Source: Gammaproteobacteria bacterium
GTDB taxonomy: Bacteria; Pseudomonadota; Gammaproteobacteria; Pseudomonadales; Pseudohongiellaceae
Assembly: GCA_041395725.1 (NCBI GenBank)
Contig: JAWKZW010000001.1
Span: forward strand, 1,426,001-1,490,000
Direction of reading: 5' to 3'
DNA: 64,000 bases
Below the pieces are notes generated by a model. It saw only the letters and a list, made by a program, of their open reading frames with translations, was not told the DNA's origin and made no database searches. Every line of letters begins with the position of its first letter. The first letter of the stretch is position 1. This document shows, one piece after another, positions 1-8,314 of the stretch. Position numbers and translations under genes: made by a program.

Positions 1-816
1 CTCAACCAGGTTTTCGAACGGGATGATCTCCTGCAGCTCGGCGCGATTATTGATGTCCTCGATTTCCCGGTAGGCGATAACCCTCTCAATCAGCTCGTCA
101 TCCAGGCCGGGTAGCAATTGCATGGCTTCCCGACTGGCCAGGTTTAAATTAACCGAACGGTCATTACCGTAGATGGTGAACGCGGCTTCAAGGTTCACGC
201 CCTCAAACAGCTCGTCGAAACCGCGAATCTGCAGGATCTCTTCCACCGTTTCCAACTCCGGATTGTTGCGGGGCAGGTAGGGCGGATCAAGCGATTGATA
301 ATAGTCTGCCTCGGCACCGTTCAGACTTAGAATGTCATTAAGGTCAGTCCAGTCAGTCCAGGCCGCCAGCAGGTCCTGGACCTGCTCCGGATCGGCATCC
401 TCCCCGCCCAGCCGCTTCTCGATCAGGGTCTGCATGTTGAGGCGGGGGATACGATTCAGATTGATCTTACCGCCGTGATCATAGATACGAACCACAATGT
501 CTTCGTCGGCAGCATAGGCCAGCTCCAGAGGGCGCCCGTTAAACCGGTATTCGGGCAGCAGAATCTCGCCGTCTTCGTCAGTAGGCAGGACCTCGCCCAG
601 GGGCCTGGGCATGGTTTCCAGCATCAACTCCATATAGGCCTTGTTCACGGCGGCGGTTACTGCTGTCCACTGGGCCACCGCCTGCTGGTTGTGAAACGCG
701 GTGTTGGCCGACAGGCGGACCTTGCTGGCCATGGCTGTGACCAGCACGGTCAGCAACACCGCCGTCCACAGAACGATGATAATGACCGCGCCTTTCTGTC
801 TCTGTGGTCCGTTCAA
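1..816 (-). CDS. gspK: Type II secretion minor pseudopilin GspK (3' end beyond window)
   Basis: GspK is the large minor pseudopilin that sits at the tip of the type II secretion pseudopilus with GspI and GspJ. The 272 visible codons are open to the left edge; the family is usually about 300-330 residues, so a short C-terminal part is missing. The N-terminus has a short basic leader, a Gly-Ala prepilin cleavage site (G9/A10) and the hydrophobic run AVIIIVLWTAVLLTVLV. As usual in GspK, the Glu at mature position 5 is absent. I chose the TTG at 816 because AGGAGAG lies just upstream. An in-frame GTG at 831 overlaps the gspJ stop as GTGA and is a credible alternative. It is the last visible gene of the gsp operon. 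Confidence 0.9.
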   Translation of the reverse strand, partial: MNGPQRQKGAVIIIVLWTAVLLTVLVTAMASKVRLSANTAFHNQQAVAQWTAVTAAVNKAYMELMLETMPRPLGEVLPTDEDGEILLPEYRFNGRPLELAYAADEDIVVRIYDHGGKINLNRIPRLNMQTLIEKRLGGEDADPEQVQDLLAAWTDWTDLNDILSLNGAEADYYQSLDPPYLPRNNPELETVEEILQIRGFDELFEGVNLEAAFTIYGNDRSVNLNLASREAMQLLPGLDDELIERVIAYREIEDINNRAELQEIIPFENLVE

Positions 817-827
817 CCGTTCTCTCC

Positions 828-1496
828 TCACCGGCCCTGAAACAGGCTGGGCCGCAGATTGCGGTGCTGGTTGTTGGCAATGCGGGCCACCACCTCCAGC
901 TCCTCCAGGCTGCCCTGTTGATCGTCGATAGGCGTGAACCTGACATAGACTGCCAGGGGCAGACTCTGCATGTCTTCGCCAGGCCAGTCATCCCGCCACT
1001 GTCGGGTTTCATCCAGCTCGGCATAGAGATAACTGAAACTGGCGGTGTAGTTTGACAGAATGAGCTGCGGTTCAGCCTGCTCCAGTCGATCGCCGGGGTA
1101 GTCACTGAAAGCCGGGGCCAGGGTCAACTGCACGCCTTCATCGGTGGAAAACAGTTCCCAGGCCATGAGCCCGGGCTGCCGCTGGGGAGAGACGGTGGAA
1201 ACCCAGCTCAGGTAGTCGTCTTCACCGACAAAGTACACATAGCGGGTAAGGCTTTCCACATCAGTGTAGCCATGGGGAAAGGCGCCATGTAGTGCTCTGT
1301 CGATCTGCAGAATTGCCAGTGCCTCGTCAAGATGGCGGTCCAGCCGGTCGGAGTTTCGGTTCCAGTCCTGCGCCACGACGTAGACACCGGTGCTGAGCAA
1401 CCCGAGCAGGGTGGCGGTCAGGGCCAGCGCCAGGATCACTTCGATCAGGGTGAAACCCTGTTTCCTGAGCGGCCATTTGGATCGTTTCACAGCCAT
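828..1496 (-). CDS. gspJ: Type II secretion minor pseudopilin GspJ
   Basis: GspJ is a minor pseudopilin that forms the pseudopilus tip complex with GspI and GspK in the periplasm. The 222-residue product starts with a basic leader followed by the prepilin peptidase site G14/F15 (GFTLIEV), with the conserved Glu at mature position 5 and a hydrophobic helix. The size fits the family (about 200-230 residues). It lies 2 bases after gspI and overlaps or nearly abuts gspK, so it is clearly in the operon. Assignment to J rather than H or I rests on length, on position between I and K, and on the C-terminal segment about expressing quantities such as LEELEVVARI. Confidence 0.92.
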   Translation of the reverse strand: MAVKRSKWPLRKQGFTLIEVILALALTATLLGLLSTGVYVVAQDWNRNSDRLDRHLDEALAILQIDRALHGAFPHGYTDVESLTRYVYFVGEDDYLSWVSTVSPQRQPGLMAWELFSTDEGVQLTLAPAFSDYPGDRLEQAEPQLILSNYTASFSYLYAELDETRQWRDDWPGEDMQSLPLAVYVRFTPIDDQQGSLEELEVVARIANNQHRNLRPSLFQGR

Positions 1497-1498
1497 TG

Positions 1499-1885
1499 CT
1501 ATCTCGGCACTTCCAGTTGCAGCCAGCGGGTACCTATCAACTGATCCTCGCGGTCTTCATCCACAATCTCGAAGGTCTGCAACGTGTAGATACTGGCCTG
1601 GGTTCTGCGTTCCGGATCCTCGAGCAGCTCACCCACCCGGACTCGATAGCGGTCATTCTCCAGGATCGGCTCCACCTCATTGAGCTCATTCTCCAGCAGG
1701 GCAAAGTTGACCGCCGCGCGGCTGTTGATAGCACGAACCAGAGCAGCCTCGGAGCGCCAGGAAAGCTGCTTGCTGCCGGCCAGCAGGGTAAACAGGCCGC
1801 CCAGCAGGAAACCGGTGATGGCCAGGGCGACGATCACTTCCAGGAGTGTAAAACCCTCAGTGCTGTTGTAGGTTCTGCGCTGCAT
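1499..1885 (-). CDS. gspI: Type II secretion minor pseudopilin GspI
   Basis: GspI is the small minor pseudopilin that nucleates the GspI-J-K tip complex. The 128-residue protein has a short leader, the cleavage site G11/F12 (EGFTLLEVIVALAI) and the Glu at mature position 5. GspI is normally about 120-130 residues, so it is complete. The downstream part carries the typical run ending in W-LQLEVPR. It lies between gspH and gspJ with only a few bases on each side, which implies translational coupling in one transcript. Confidence 0.92.
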   Translation of the reverse strand: MQRRTYNSTEGFTLLEVIVALAITGFLLGGLFTLLAGSKQLSWRSEAALVRAINSRAAVNFALLENELNEVEPILENDRYRVRVGELLEDPERRTQASIYTLQTFEIVDEDREDQLIGTRWLQLEVPR

Positions 1886-1892
1886 AATGGGG

Positions 1893-2465
1893 TCAGTTTA
1901 GAAACTCTGTCTCCACCCGGCCGGTGAAGGGATTGATGGTGATACTGGCCTGCCGCTCCTGACTGGAAAGAATCAGGATGCCTCCGGTACTGCCACCCTC
2001 GGGATAAAAAGTGATCTCCAGAGTGTCTTCGATTTCCATTTCCCGGTCGGCGCTGTCCTGAAATAGCAGCGCCATGCCGCTGCCATCCCAGCTGCCGACC
2101 AGAAGCGGGGAGGAAGGCACACTTTCCCGTTCTTCCTCCGGCACTACCGTAAAGCTGGCAACTCCCGGCTGACCGCTGACCACGGCAGTTCGGCGGGTAT
2201 AATTCAGCAGCGTATGGGCCTCACGAATCCGGGCATTGAAGGTACGGGTTTCGAGCCCGGTGATATTGGGAAACACTACCAGGCTGGCCATGGCCAGAAT
2301 TCCCAGCACCAGCAGGATCTCGAGCAGGGTAAACCCGCTGATTCGCAAAGGTTTCGCGAGTTGTCGCCGGCATGTGGCAGAGACCAAGGGTTTATGACCA
2401 GCCTGGTCTGCTTTCTGCCCGCAAACCCCTGTCTGTTCGTTATAGCCCGATGTCGGCGTCGTCAT
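1893..2465 (-). CDS. gspH: Type II secretion pseudopilin GspH
   Basis: GspH is a minor pseudopilin linking the GspI-J-K tip to the GspG filament. The prepilin motif GFTLLEILLVLGI is present, but the leader before the Gly/Phe site is about 44 residues from the chosen ATG, much longer than the 5-15 residues usual for the family. The ATG at 2465 follows GGCGAGG and overlaps the end of gspG by 26 bases. An upstream ATG at 2492 would lengthen the overlap, and a TTG near 2350 would give a short classical leader but has no visible ribosome-binding site. The mature part, about 146 residues, is of normal size with the usual weak conservation. Confidence 0.85.
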   Translation of the reverse strand: MTTPTSGYNEQTGVCGQKADQAGHKPLVSATCRRQLAKPLRISGFTLLEILLVLGILAMASLVVFPNITGLETRTFNARIREAHTLLNYTRRTAVVSGQPGVASFTVVPEEERESVPSSPLLVGSWDGSGMALLFQDSADREMEIEDTLEITFYPEGGSTGGILILSSQERQASITINPFTGRVETEFLN

Positions 2466-2886
2466 CCTCGCCGCCCTGTGCGCCGTCCGCACCGTAAGAA
2501 ATCAGGGTAAAACTGCGTCCATCACTCTGATACACGTATTCATTACCCCAGGGATCCGCAGGAATAGCACGCCGCAGGTAAGGACCGTTCCAGCTGGCAC
2601 TGCCGGTTTCGTTCTCCATCAACGCGTCCAGGCTGTCCGGGTATCGGTTCAAATCCAGCCGATAGGAATCCAGCGCGGTTTCGAGGGACGAGATCTGTGA
2701 CAGGGCCGCATCTCTCATGGCGCCAACCCGCTGCTGAAACAGGTTCGGCGCTACCATTACCGCCAGCATGCCGATGATGGCCATGACTACCAGGATTTCG
2801 ATCAGGGTAAAGCCGCGCATATCGCGGGTCGCTTTCGAACGTGTAAATTGGATTGAATGCTTCTGTGTAGACATTGTCGTTACCAT
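2440..2886 (-). CDS. gspG: Type II secretion major pseudopilin GspG
   Basis: GspG is the main subunit of the periplasmic pseudopilus that pushes folded exoproteins through the secretin. The 148-residue product has a basic leader, the peptidase site G25/F26 (MRGFTLIEILVVMAIIG) and Glu at mature position 5. The body has the family pattern RYPDSLDAL, a W-x-GPYL-x-x-x-IPxDPWGNEY segment, and a C-terminal Asp/Gly-rich loop (YGADGAQGGEDDDADIGL) like the calcium-binding loop of GspG. Start candidates are the ATG at 2886 or an in-frame ATG 12 bases later. It is the most conserved pseudopilin and anchors identification of the cluster. Confidence 0.96.
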   Translation of the reverse strand: MVTTMSTQKHSIQFTRSKATRDMRGFTLIEILVVMAIIGMLAVMVAPNLFQQRVGAMRDAALSQISSLETALDSYRLDLNRYPDSLDALMENETGSASWNGPYLRRAIPADPWGNEYVYQSDGRSFTLISYGADGAQGGEDDDADIGL

Positions 2887-2907
2887 AAGATTAGAGTCAG
2901 CTTCTAT

Positions 2908-5061
2908 TCAAAGGCCTGCTTCTTCGAACAGCTCTGCTGCCAGCTCAAAACGCTCTAGAAGCGCGGAATAGTCCAGCGCAGTCTGATCGTTCAGGTTGAT
3001 CACCTCGGGACGCAACACGATAAACAGCTCCTTGCGCTCCTGCAGATCCTGTCGATAGGAAAAAAGACCGCCTAACACGGGTACTCTGCTCAAACCTGGG
3101 ACGCCGGAATTGAGGTTCTGATTATCTGACTGGATCAGTCCCCCAAGAACCACACTTTCTCCATCCCTGACGACCACATTGGTACTGATGGTCTGGCTGT
3201 TGAAAATCGGATTGTTATTGAAACCGTCCGTCTCCGCCACCGAAGAGAGTTCCTGTTCGATGGTCAAGTTTACCACTCCGTCGGCATTTATCTGGGGTGT
3301 AAGGGTCAGAACAATACCCGTTTCGCGGTACTGAACATTGAATGTTTCATTACCACTTACACCAATGGTTGAACCTCCCTGAACCGGAACGTCAGAGCCG
3401 ATCTGAATCTGCCCTTCCTGGTTATTGGTCACTGTCAGCGTGGGTCGGGCCAACAGCCTCACATCATTGCTAGTTGCAATTGCCTCCAGGGTCGCCTCAA
3501 CCCGGGCAGAACCATCCACGAATGATTTATTGAACATCAGCCCCCCCAGTCCTGTGCCCGGAAGAAAGGAGGTACTGGTATCGGTGGATATCGGGTCGAC
3601 ACTGGCATTCGCAGCAACCCGGGACCAGTCCACACCAAAGCGATTGTCATCGGTCAGGGTAATCTGGGCGATGACTGCGTTGACGACTACCTGCAGAGGC
3701 ACTGAATCCAGCTGATTGATGGTCGTTAGCAACTGCCGGTAATCCCGCGCGGTGCTGCGGATCAGCAGGCTGTTGGTGGCCTCGTCGGAGACGATTCTTA
3801 CCCGCAGATTCGCCGACACCGCGGTGGGGGAGGAAATAGTGAAGGCCGATGTATCCGGACTAATCTCTACTGTATCCAGTCTGGGCTCACGGTCTTCGAC
3901 AGCTGCTCTGGGGACAAAGTCGTCTTCGTCTTCTTCGAATACATTGGTCAGAGTTTCGGCCAGCTCCACAGCACTGAGGTTCTTAACCTTGTAATAGAAC
4001 AGTTGTTCCACCTGCTCCTGGTTTTCAGAATCAAGGATTCGAATCCAGCGGTTGATTTCCTCGAAGCCCCGGGTCGCCGGGGCTGTCACCAGTATTCCGT
4101 TGATACGGGAAATACCCTTCACCTGGTAGGTGGGAGCCGAGCCTTCAATAAGAGTCAGAATTTCCTCCAGCTCGGTGGCCACCTCTTCCGCGCTGGCATT
4201 GCTCAGCTGAAACAACTGGATCCCCTGATTGGCGAACGGGTCGGCATCTATCAGGGTCAGCAGTTCGTTGACGCGCTCCAGCTGCGACGCGGACCCGGAA
4301 ACCGCCAGAACGTTGCGATTGGTCAGCTTGGTGATAGACCCTTCATCCAGCATCGGTGACAGTACTTCGATGGCGGTATCCGATGCGATGTAGGTAAGCG
4401 GTGTAATCTGCATCACCCGATTGCCAAAGGTCTGGGCAACCGTATCCGGTGTGACAATATCTGTCGGCAGGGACGAACTCACCACGTAAGCCGCGTAAAA
4501 ATTGCCAAGCCGCTCGAGGGTTACTCCGTTACGGCGGGTAATAACCCGGATGAGAGGCCAGATATCGTCCCGGGTCAGGGGTCGATCCGGGGAGGTTCTG
4601 ACTGTTACCCGTGCATCAATGCTGGGGTCGGCGACCAGGGTAATGTCAATGGCGTCGGCCAGATCTTCCAACACCTGGCGCAGGTCCGCCTGCTCGTAAT
4701 TCAGCTCGACAACATCGCCCCCCTGGGGGTCTGTTGCGGCCGGTGCCTGCTCGCGAAAACCTGAAAACCTCAGCGGATCGCCGTCGCGGTTGATCTCATT
4801 GATAAGCCGCTGCTGTTCTTCGCGATTGCCTGCACTCAATTCCGGTACTTCGATCTGGCCGGGGAGCGTGCCTGGCCTGCTGGCGGCATTGACCGAAGTT
4901 GAACTGGACGTGTTATCCGGCGTGGTTTGCTGATCGGCCGGAGATTCCACCGTGGCGCAGGCGGTGAGACCGAAGCCAGCTCCCGTTAACAGCACCAGGC
5001 TCACGGCTCTGACCAGCACTCTCAGGGCGGGCAAATTACTTTGTTCATCCTTCACTGTCAT
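2908..5061 (-). CDS. gspD: Type II secretion outer-membrane secretin GspD, with a lipobox
   Basis: GspD forms the outer-membrane channel of the type II system. The 717-residue protein has an N-terminal signal ending in a lipobox-like LTAC (L32-C35) with Ala at +2, then a low-complexity Ser/Thr/Gln linker. An N0 domain (about 105-185) and N1-N3 repeats (about 190-460) follow, the last interrupted by an acidic stretch EEDEDD. The C-terminal secretin domain (about 470-690) contains VPVQGGSTIGVSGN and the VVLGGLIQSDN segment. Lipidated secretins such as HxcQ of Pseudomonas aeruginosa are known and can reach the outer membrane without a separate pilotin. I infer that here; if the Cys is not lipidated it is a conventional signal peptide. 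Confidence 0.96.
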   Translation of the reverse strand: MTVKDEQSNLPALRVLVRAVSLVLLTGAGFGLTACATVESPADQQTTPDNTSSSTSVNAASRPGTLPGQIEVPELSAGNREEQQRLINEINRDGDPLRFSGFREQAPAATDPQGGDVVELNYEQADLRQVLEDLADAIDITLVADPSIDARVTVRTSPDRPLTRDDIWPLIRVITRRNGVTLERLGNFYAAYVVSSSLPTDIVTPDTVAQTFGNRVMQITPLTYIASDTAIEVLSPMLDEGSITKLTNRNVLAVSGSASQLERVNELLTLIDADPFANQGIQLFQLSNASAEEVATELEEILTLIEGSAPTYQVKGISRINGILVTAPATRGFEEINRWIRILDSENQEQVEQLFYYKVKNLSAVELAETLTNVFEEDEDDFVPRAAVEDREPRLDTVEISPDTSAFTISSPTAVSANLRVRIVSDEATNSLLIRSTARDYRQLLTTINQLDSVPLQVVVNAVIAQITLTDDNRFGVDWSRVAANASVDPISTDTSTSFLPGTGLGGLMFNKSFVDGSARVEATLEAIATSNDVRLLARPTLTVTNNQEGQIQIGSDVPVQGGSTIGVSGNETFNVQYRETGIVLTLTPQINADGVVNLTIEQELSSVAETDGFNNNPIFNSQTISTNVVVRDGESVVLGGLIQSDNQNLNSGVPGLSRVPVLGGLFSYRQDLQERKELFIVLRPEVINLNDQTALDYSALLERFELAAELFEEAGL

Positions 5062-5070
5062 AGCTCCCTG

Positions 5071-6276
5071 TCAGAATTCCACGGCATTCATGCTGAACAC
5101 TGCCGACAGCATGGTAATGGTGATGCCGCCCACCGCAACGGCTAGAAAAATAATCAGTGCCGGCTGTAACGCCGAGACCAGCCTGGCCATCTGATTCCGA
5201 ACCGAATTGTCGAAAGTCGCCGCCGTTTTAATCAGAATACCCGCCGTCCTGCCGGACTCCTCACCAACAGTAACCAGTTGATGCAGCAGGGTAGGGAAGC
5301 AGCGGGTCTTCTCCAGGGAATTTCCCAGGCCGGAGCCGCCGCGAACATCCTCCTCAACCTGCACCAGATGCCGCGTAATTTCAGTATTCTGGATAACTTC
5401 CCGGGACACGCGCAGCGCCCGGATCAAAGGTATACCCGCTCCCAGCAACGCACCCAGTGTCCGGGCAAAAATAGCGCTCTCCCGGAACAGTATCAGATTA
5501 CCCAGCAACGGCAAGGTCAACAGAAACCGGTCTTTGCGCAGTTTGTTGGCCGGTTCCCGATCCAGGTACTTCCAGCCTGCAAACAGGCCGACTGCCAGCA
5601 CCACCAGCAGATAGCCATAGCTCTGCATAAAACTGCTCACGGACAGCAGGAACTGAGCTGAAGGCGGAATCTCCGTACCGGCGTCCTCGAACATGGCCGC
5701 AAACTGGGGTACCACGAAAACCAGTAGCAGAAACACCGAAATGACACCCACCGCCAGCAAGACAATCGGGTAGATCATCGCGTTGATGACCGCCTGCCGA
5801 TTCTTGGCGCTGGAATCCAGGAACTCGGCCAGATCGGGTAACAATTGATGGAGAATGCCGCCTTCCTCACCGGCCCGGACGATATTGATGTACATCTTGG
5901 AGAACACATCCGGACGGGCTTCCATCGCATCGGCCAGCCCTTTGCCTTCCTTGACCTCACGGCGCAGGCTCATGACCAGGTTCTGCATGGCGCTGGACTC
6001 GGTAATGCCTTCCAGCAGCTTCAAGGCCTTGTCGATGGGCACCCGTGCCTCGGTCAATGTGCACAGCCCATTGGTGAAATCCAGCAGATCGCTGTAGCGT
6101 ATTTTTTTGCGCCGGCCGGTACTTTCTCCGGCCCTGGCCTGCTGGACCTTGACCGGAACCAACTTGCGGCCCTGCAGAATCCTGACCACTTCCCGTTCGG
6201 AATCGGCATTGAGCTGCCCAGTTTGTACTTTACCGTTACTGTCGTAGGCCTGGTATTTAAAATGTAGTGCGCTCAT
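5071..6276 (-). CDS. gspF: Type II secretion inner-membrane platform protein GspF
   Basis: GspF is the polytopic inner-membrane protein that couples the GspE ATPase to pseudopilus assembly. The 401 residues match the family length. Two repeated T2SSF domains are visible (about 70-190 and 270-390), each followed by hydrophobic segments. Clear transmembrane stretches lie near 165-195, 215-235 and 370-395. The N-terminus FKYQAYDSNGKVQTGQLNA is the family signature. Its start codon overlaps the gspE stop by 4 bases (ATGA), and it lies 9 bases before gspD. Confidence 0.96.
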   Translation of the reverse strand: MSALHFKYQAYDSNGKVQTGQLNADSEREVVRILQGRKLVPVKVQQARAGESTGRRKKIRYSDLLDFTNGLCTLTEARVPIDKALKLLEGITESSAMQNLVMSLRREVKEGKGLADAMEARPDVFSKMYINIVRAGEEGGILHQLLPDLAEFLDSSAKNRQAVINAMIYPIVLLAVGVISVFLLLVFVVPQFAAMFEDAGTEIPPSAQFLLSVSSFMQSYGYLLVVLAVGLFAGWKYLDREPANKLRKDRFLLTLPLLGNLILFRESAIFARTLGALLGAGIPLIRALRVSREVIQNTEITRHLVQVEEDVRGGSGLGNSLEKTRCFPTLLHQLVTVGEESGRTAGILIKTAATFDNSVRNQMARLVSALQPALIIFLAVAVGGITITMLSAVFSMNAVEF

Positions 6277-7733
6277 AGTGCTCTGGTCACCCGCACGACT
6301 TCTTCCGGTGTGGTCACCCCGGCACGCAGTTTTCGCAAGGCGTCTTCGCGCAATGTCTGCATACCCTCCTCGATAGCCTGATTCCTGATTACATTGGCAT
6401 CCGCTTCCACGGCAATGTGGTGCCGAATGGCGTCAGACATCACCAGCAGTTCATAAAGCCCAACCCGGCCCCGATAACCGGTTCCACCACAACGATCGCA
6501 GCCAGTGCCGCGGTTGATGACAGGACAGCTGGCTTTTTCGATTTCCAGCACCCGGGCCTCGTCGTCGGTCAACTCCACCTGACTGGAACAATCGGTACAG
6601 ACTCTTCTTACCAGGCGCTGAGCCTGAATAGCCAGCAAAGAGGAGCTGATCAGGTAACCCTCGACGCCCATGTCCTGCAACCGGGTGACTGCCCCCGCCG
6701 CGTCATTCGTGTGCAGGGTGGAAAAAACCAGGTGTCCGGTCAATGCCGATTCGATGGCAATTTCCGCCGTTTCGTGATCCCGGATCTCACCTACCATCAA
6801 CACATCGGGATCCTGACGCACGATGGAACGCAGGCCGGTGGCAAAGCTTAAGCCAATGCTGGCATTCGCCTGAATCTGGGTGATACCTTCCAGCTGGTAT
6901 TCCACAGGATCCTCGACGGTAATGATCTTTTTGGCCTCGTCGTTTATTTTTTCCAGGGTGGCATACAGGGTAGTGGTTTTACCACTGCCGGTGGGGCCGG
7001 TAATCAGCACCATGCCATTGGGCTGGGTAACCAGTTCTTCGTACTGGAGCCTGATCCGCTCCGGCATACCGAGATCTTCCAATGGAACAGCCGTGTCGCT
7101 GCGGTCAAGGATTCGCAGCACCACCGACTCACCATGTACTCCTGGCAGGGTGGATACCCGCATATCAAGCTGTTTACTGCCTATCTGGTAATCAATACGA
7201 CCATCCTGCGGGAGACGCTTCTCACCGATGTCCAGCCGGGCCATCAGTTTGAGCCGGGACGCCACCGCGTTATGAATTTTTACCGGCAGGCGCTCGATGC
7301 GGGTCATAATGCCATCGACCCGGCAGCGCACATCAAGGTGGGTCTCGCTGGGCTCGAAATGAATGTCACTGGCGTTCAGGTCCAGGGCCCGGGCAAACAG
7401 GTGATTTACCAGCCGGATTATCGGTGCTTCCGACGCCAGGTCGGTGAGTTCTTCATCATCCTCGAAGCCCGACACAAAAATGTCTTCGGTACTGCCGATC
7501 TCCGGAGACAGCTCCGCCCGCCAGTGCCGCATCAGTCGCTTCACTTCATCACCGCTGCCCAGGGAGAAATTCACCTCTTCGTTAAGTAAGAAGCGAATTT
7601 TGGCGCGCAGTTCGATCTCCGGAACATCAGCACAAACCAGTGTGCCACTGGCGTTGAAGTCCAGCGCCGGCGCGATGTTCTGGGGCTCCAGCAACTCGTT
7701 GAAAACCGGCATGGTGATTTCATTGTGGGACAT
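6273..7733 (-). CDS. gspE: Type II secretion cytoplasmic ATPase GspE
   Basis: GspE is the hexameric ATPase that powers pseudopilus extension, docked to GspL and GspF. The 486-residue product has an N1E-like region (about 1-80), the N2E domain, and the RecA-like core. Walker A is GPTGSGKT (246-253), the Asp-box Glu lies in ITVEDPVEY, Walker B is LMVGEIRD (312-319), and the His box is STLHTNDA (338-345). The zinc tetracysteine typical of GspE is complete: C379-x-x-C382 and C412-x-x-C415. This separates it from PilT. It follows gspM by 3 bases. Confidence 0.97.
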   Translation of the reverse strand: MSHNEITMPVFNELLEPQNIAPALDFNASGTLVCADVPEIELRAKIRFLLNEEVNFSLGSGDEVKRLMRHWRAELSPEIGSTEDIFVSGFEDDEELTDLASEAPIIRLVNHLFARALDLNASDIHFEPSETHLDVRCRVDGIMTRIERLPVKIHNAVASRLKLMARLDIGEKRLPQDGRIDYQIGSKQLDMRVSTLPGVHGESVVLRILDRSDTAVPLEDLGMPERIRLQYEELVTQPNGMVLITGPTGSGKTTTLYATLEKINDEAKKIITVEDPVEYQLEGITQIQANASIGLSFATGLRSIVRQDPDVLMVGEIRDHETAEIAIESALTGHLVFSTLHTNDAAGAVTRLQDMGVEGYLISSSLLAIQAQRLVRRVCTDCSSQVELTDDEARVLEIEKASCPVINRGTGCDRCGGTGYRGRVGLYELLVMSDAIRHHIAVEADANVIRNQAIEEGMQTLREDALRKLRAGVTTPEEVVRVTRAL

Positions 7734-7736
7734 TGG

Positions 7737-8306
7737 CTACCTGGTCCTTTCCTGCGCCACCATCAGCCCTTCACTGCGGGCAAAACCCACCACGGTGATA
7801 GAGCCGCTGTACTGATTACGGGTTCGATCGAGACTGAAATCCGTAACCCACAGCCTCGGCGTGGAATCATCGAGGCTCTGCAGAAATCGGATCGTATTGG
7901 CTGCATCGTTGGTGCGAAACGCCATTTCCTGCCGGACCATCACCCAGTCATCGGTATCCTGCCGCTCGGCCAGGCGGGTCGAAGTCACGCTGACCTGCGT
8001 ATCCCGGGCGCGCTGGGTAAGCGCCCGCTGTATATTGGCCTCAATTATGGGCAGGGTCTGGCCTGAAAATACCTGGCCTTCCAGTTCCGCCTCAGCGCTT
8101 TCCACCTCCGCCCGACGACTACGCCAGGTGAGGTTCTCGTCGAAGAGTCTCTGCTCACGATCGATCTGCAAGCGGATATCGTCAATGGCCAGGTTGCGCT
8201 GCTGATAATAACCCTGCAGCGCCGGGAACAGCCTGGTCGCCATAAAAGCCGTGGTGACAATGCCGGCCAGGATGAGGATATTTTTCTCGCGCTTACTGAT
8301 TTGCAT
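7737..8306 (-). CDS. gspM: Type II secretion GspM-like inner-membrane protein
   Basis: The 189-residue protein has a short cytoplasmic N-terminus (MQISKREKN), one transmembrane segment (about residues 9-27), a charged coiled-coil region rich in Glu/Arg/Gln (about 45-80), and a small ferredoxin-like C-terminal domain. This is the architecture of GspM, the bitopic partner of GspL in the inner-membrane platform, here of the divergent GspMb/PilO-like type. Sequence conservation in this family is weak, so the call relies on architecture and position between gspL and gspE. It starts 8 bases after gspL. Confidence 0.8.
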   Translation of the reverse strand: MQISKREKNILILAGIVTTAFMATRLFPALQGYYQQRNLAIDDIRLQIDREQRLFDENLTWRSRRAEVESAEAELEGQVFSGQTLPIIEANIQRALTQRARDTQVSVTSTRLAERQDTDDWVMVRQEMAFRTNDAANTIRFLQSLDDSTPRLWVTDFSLDRTRNQYSGSITVVGFARSEGLMVAQERTR

Positions 8307-8314
8307 AGTTGTCG

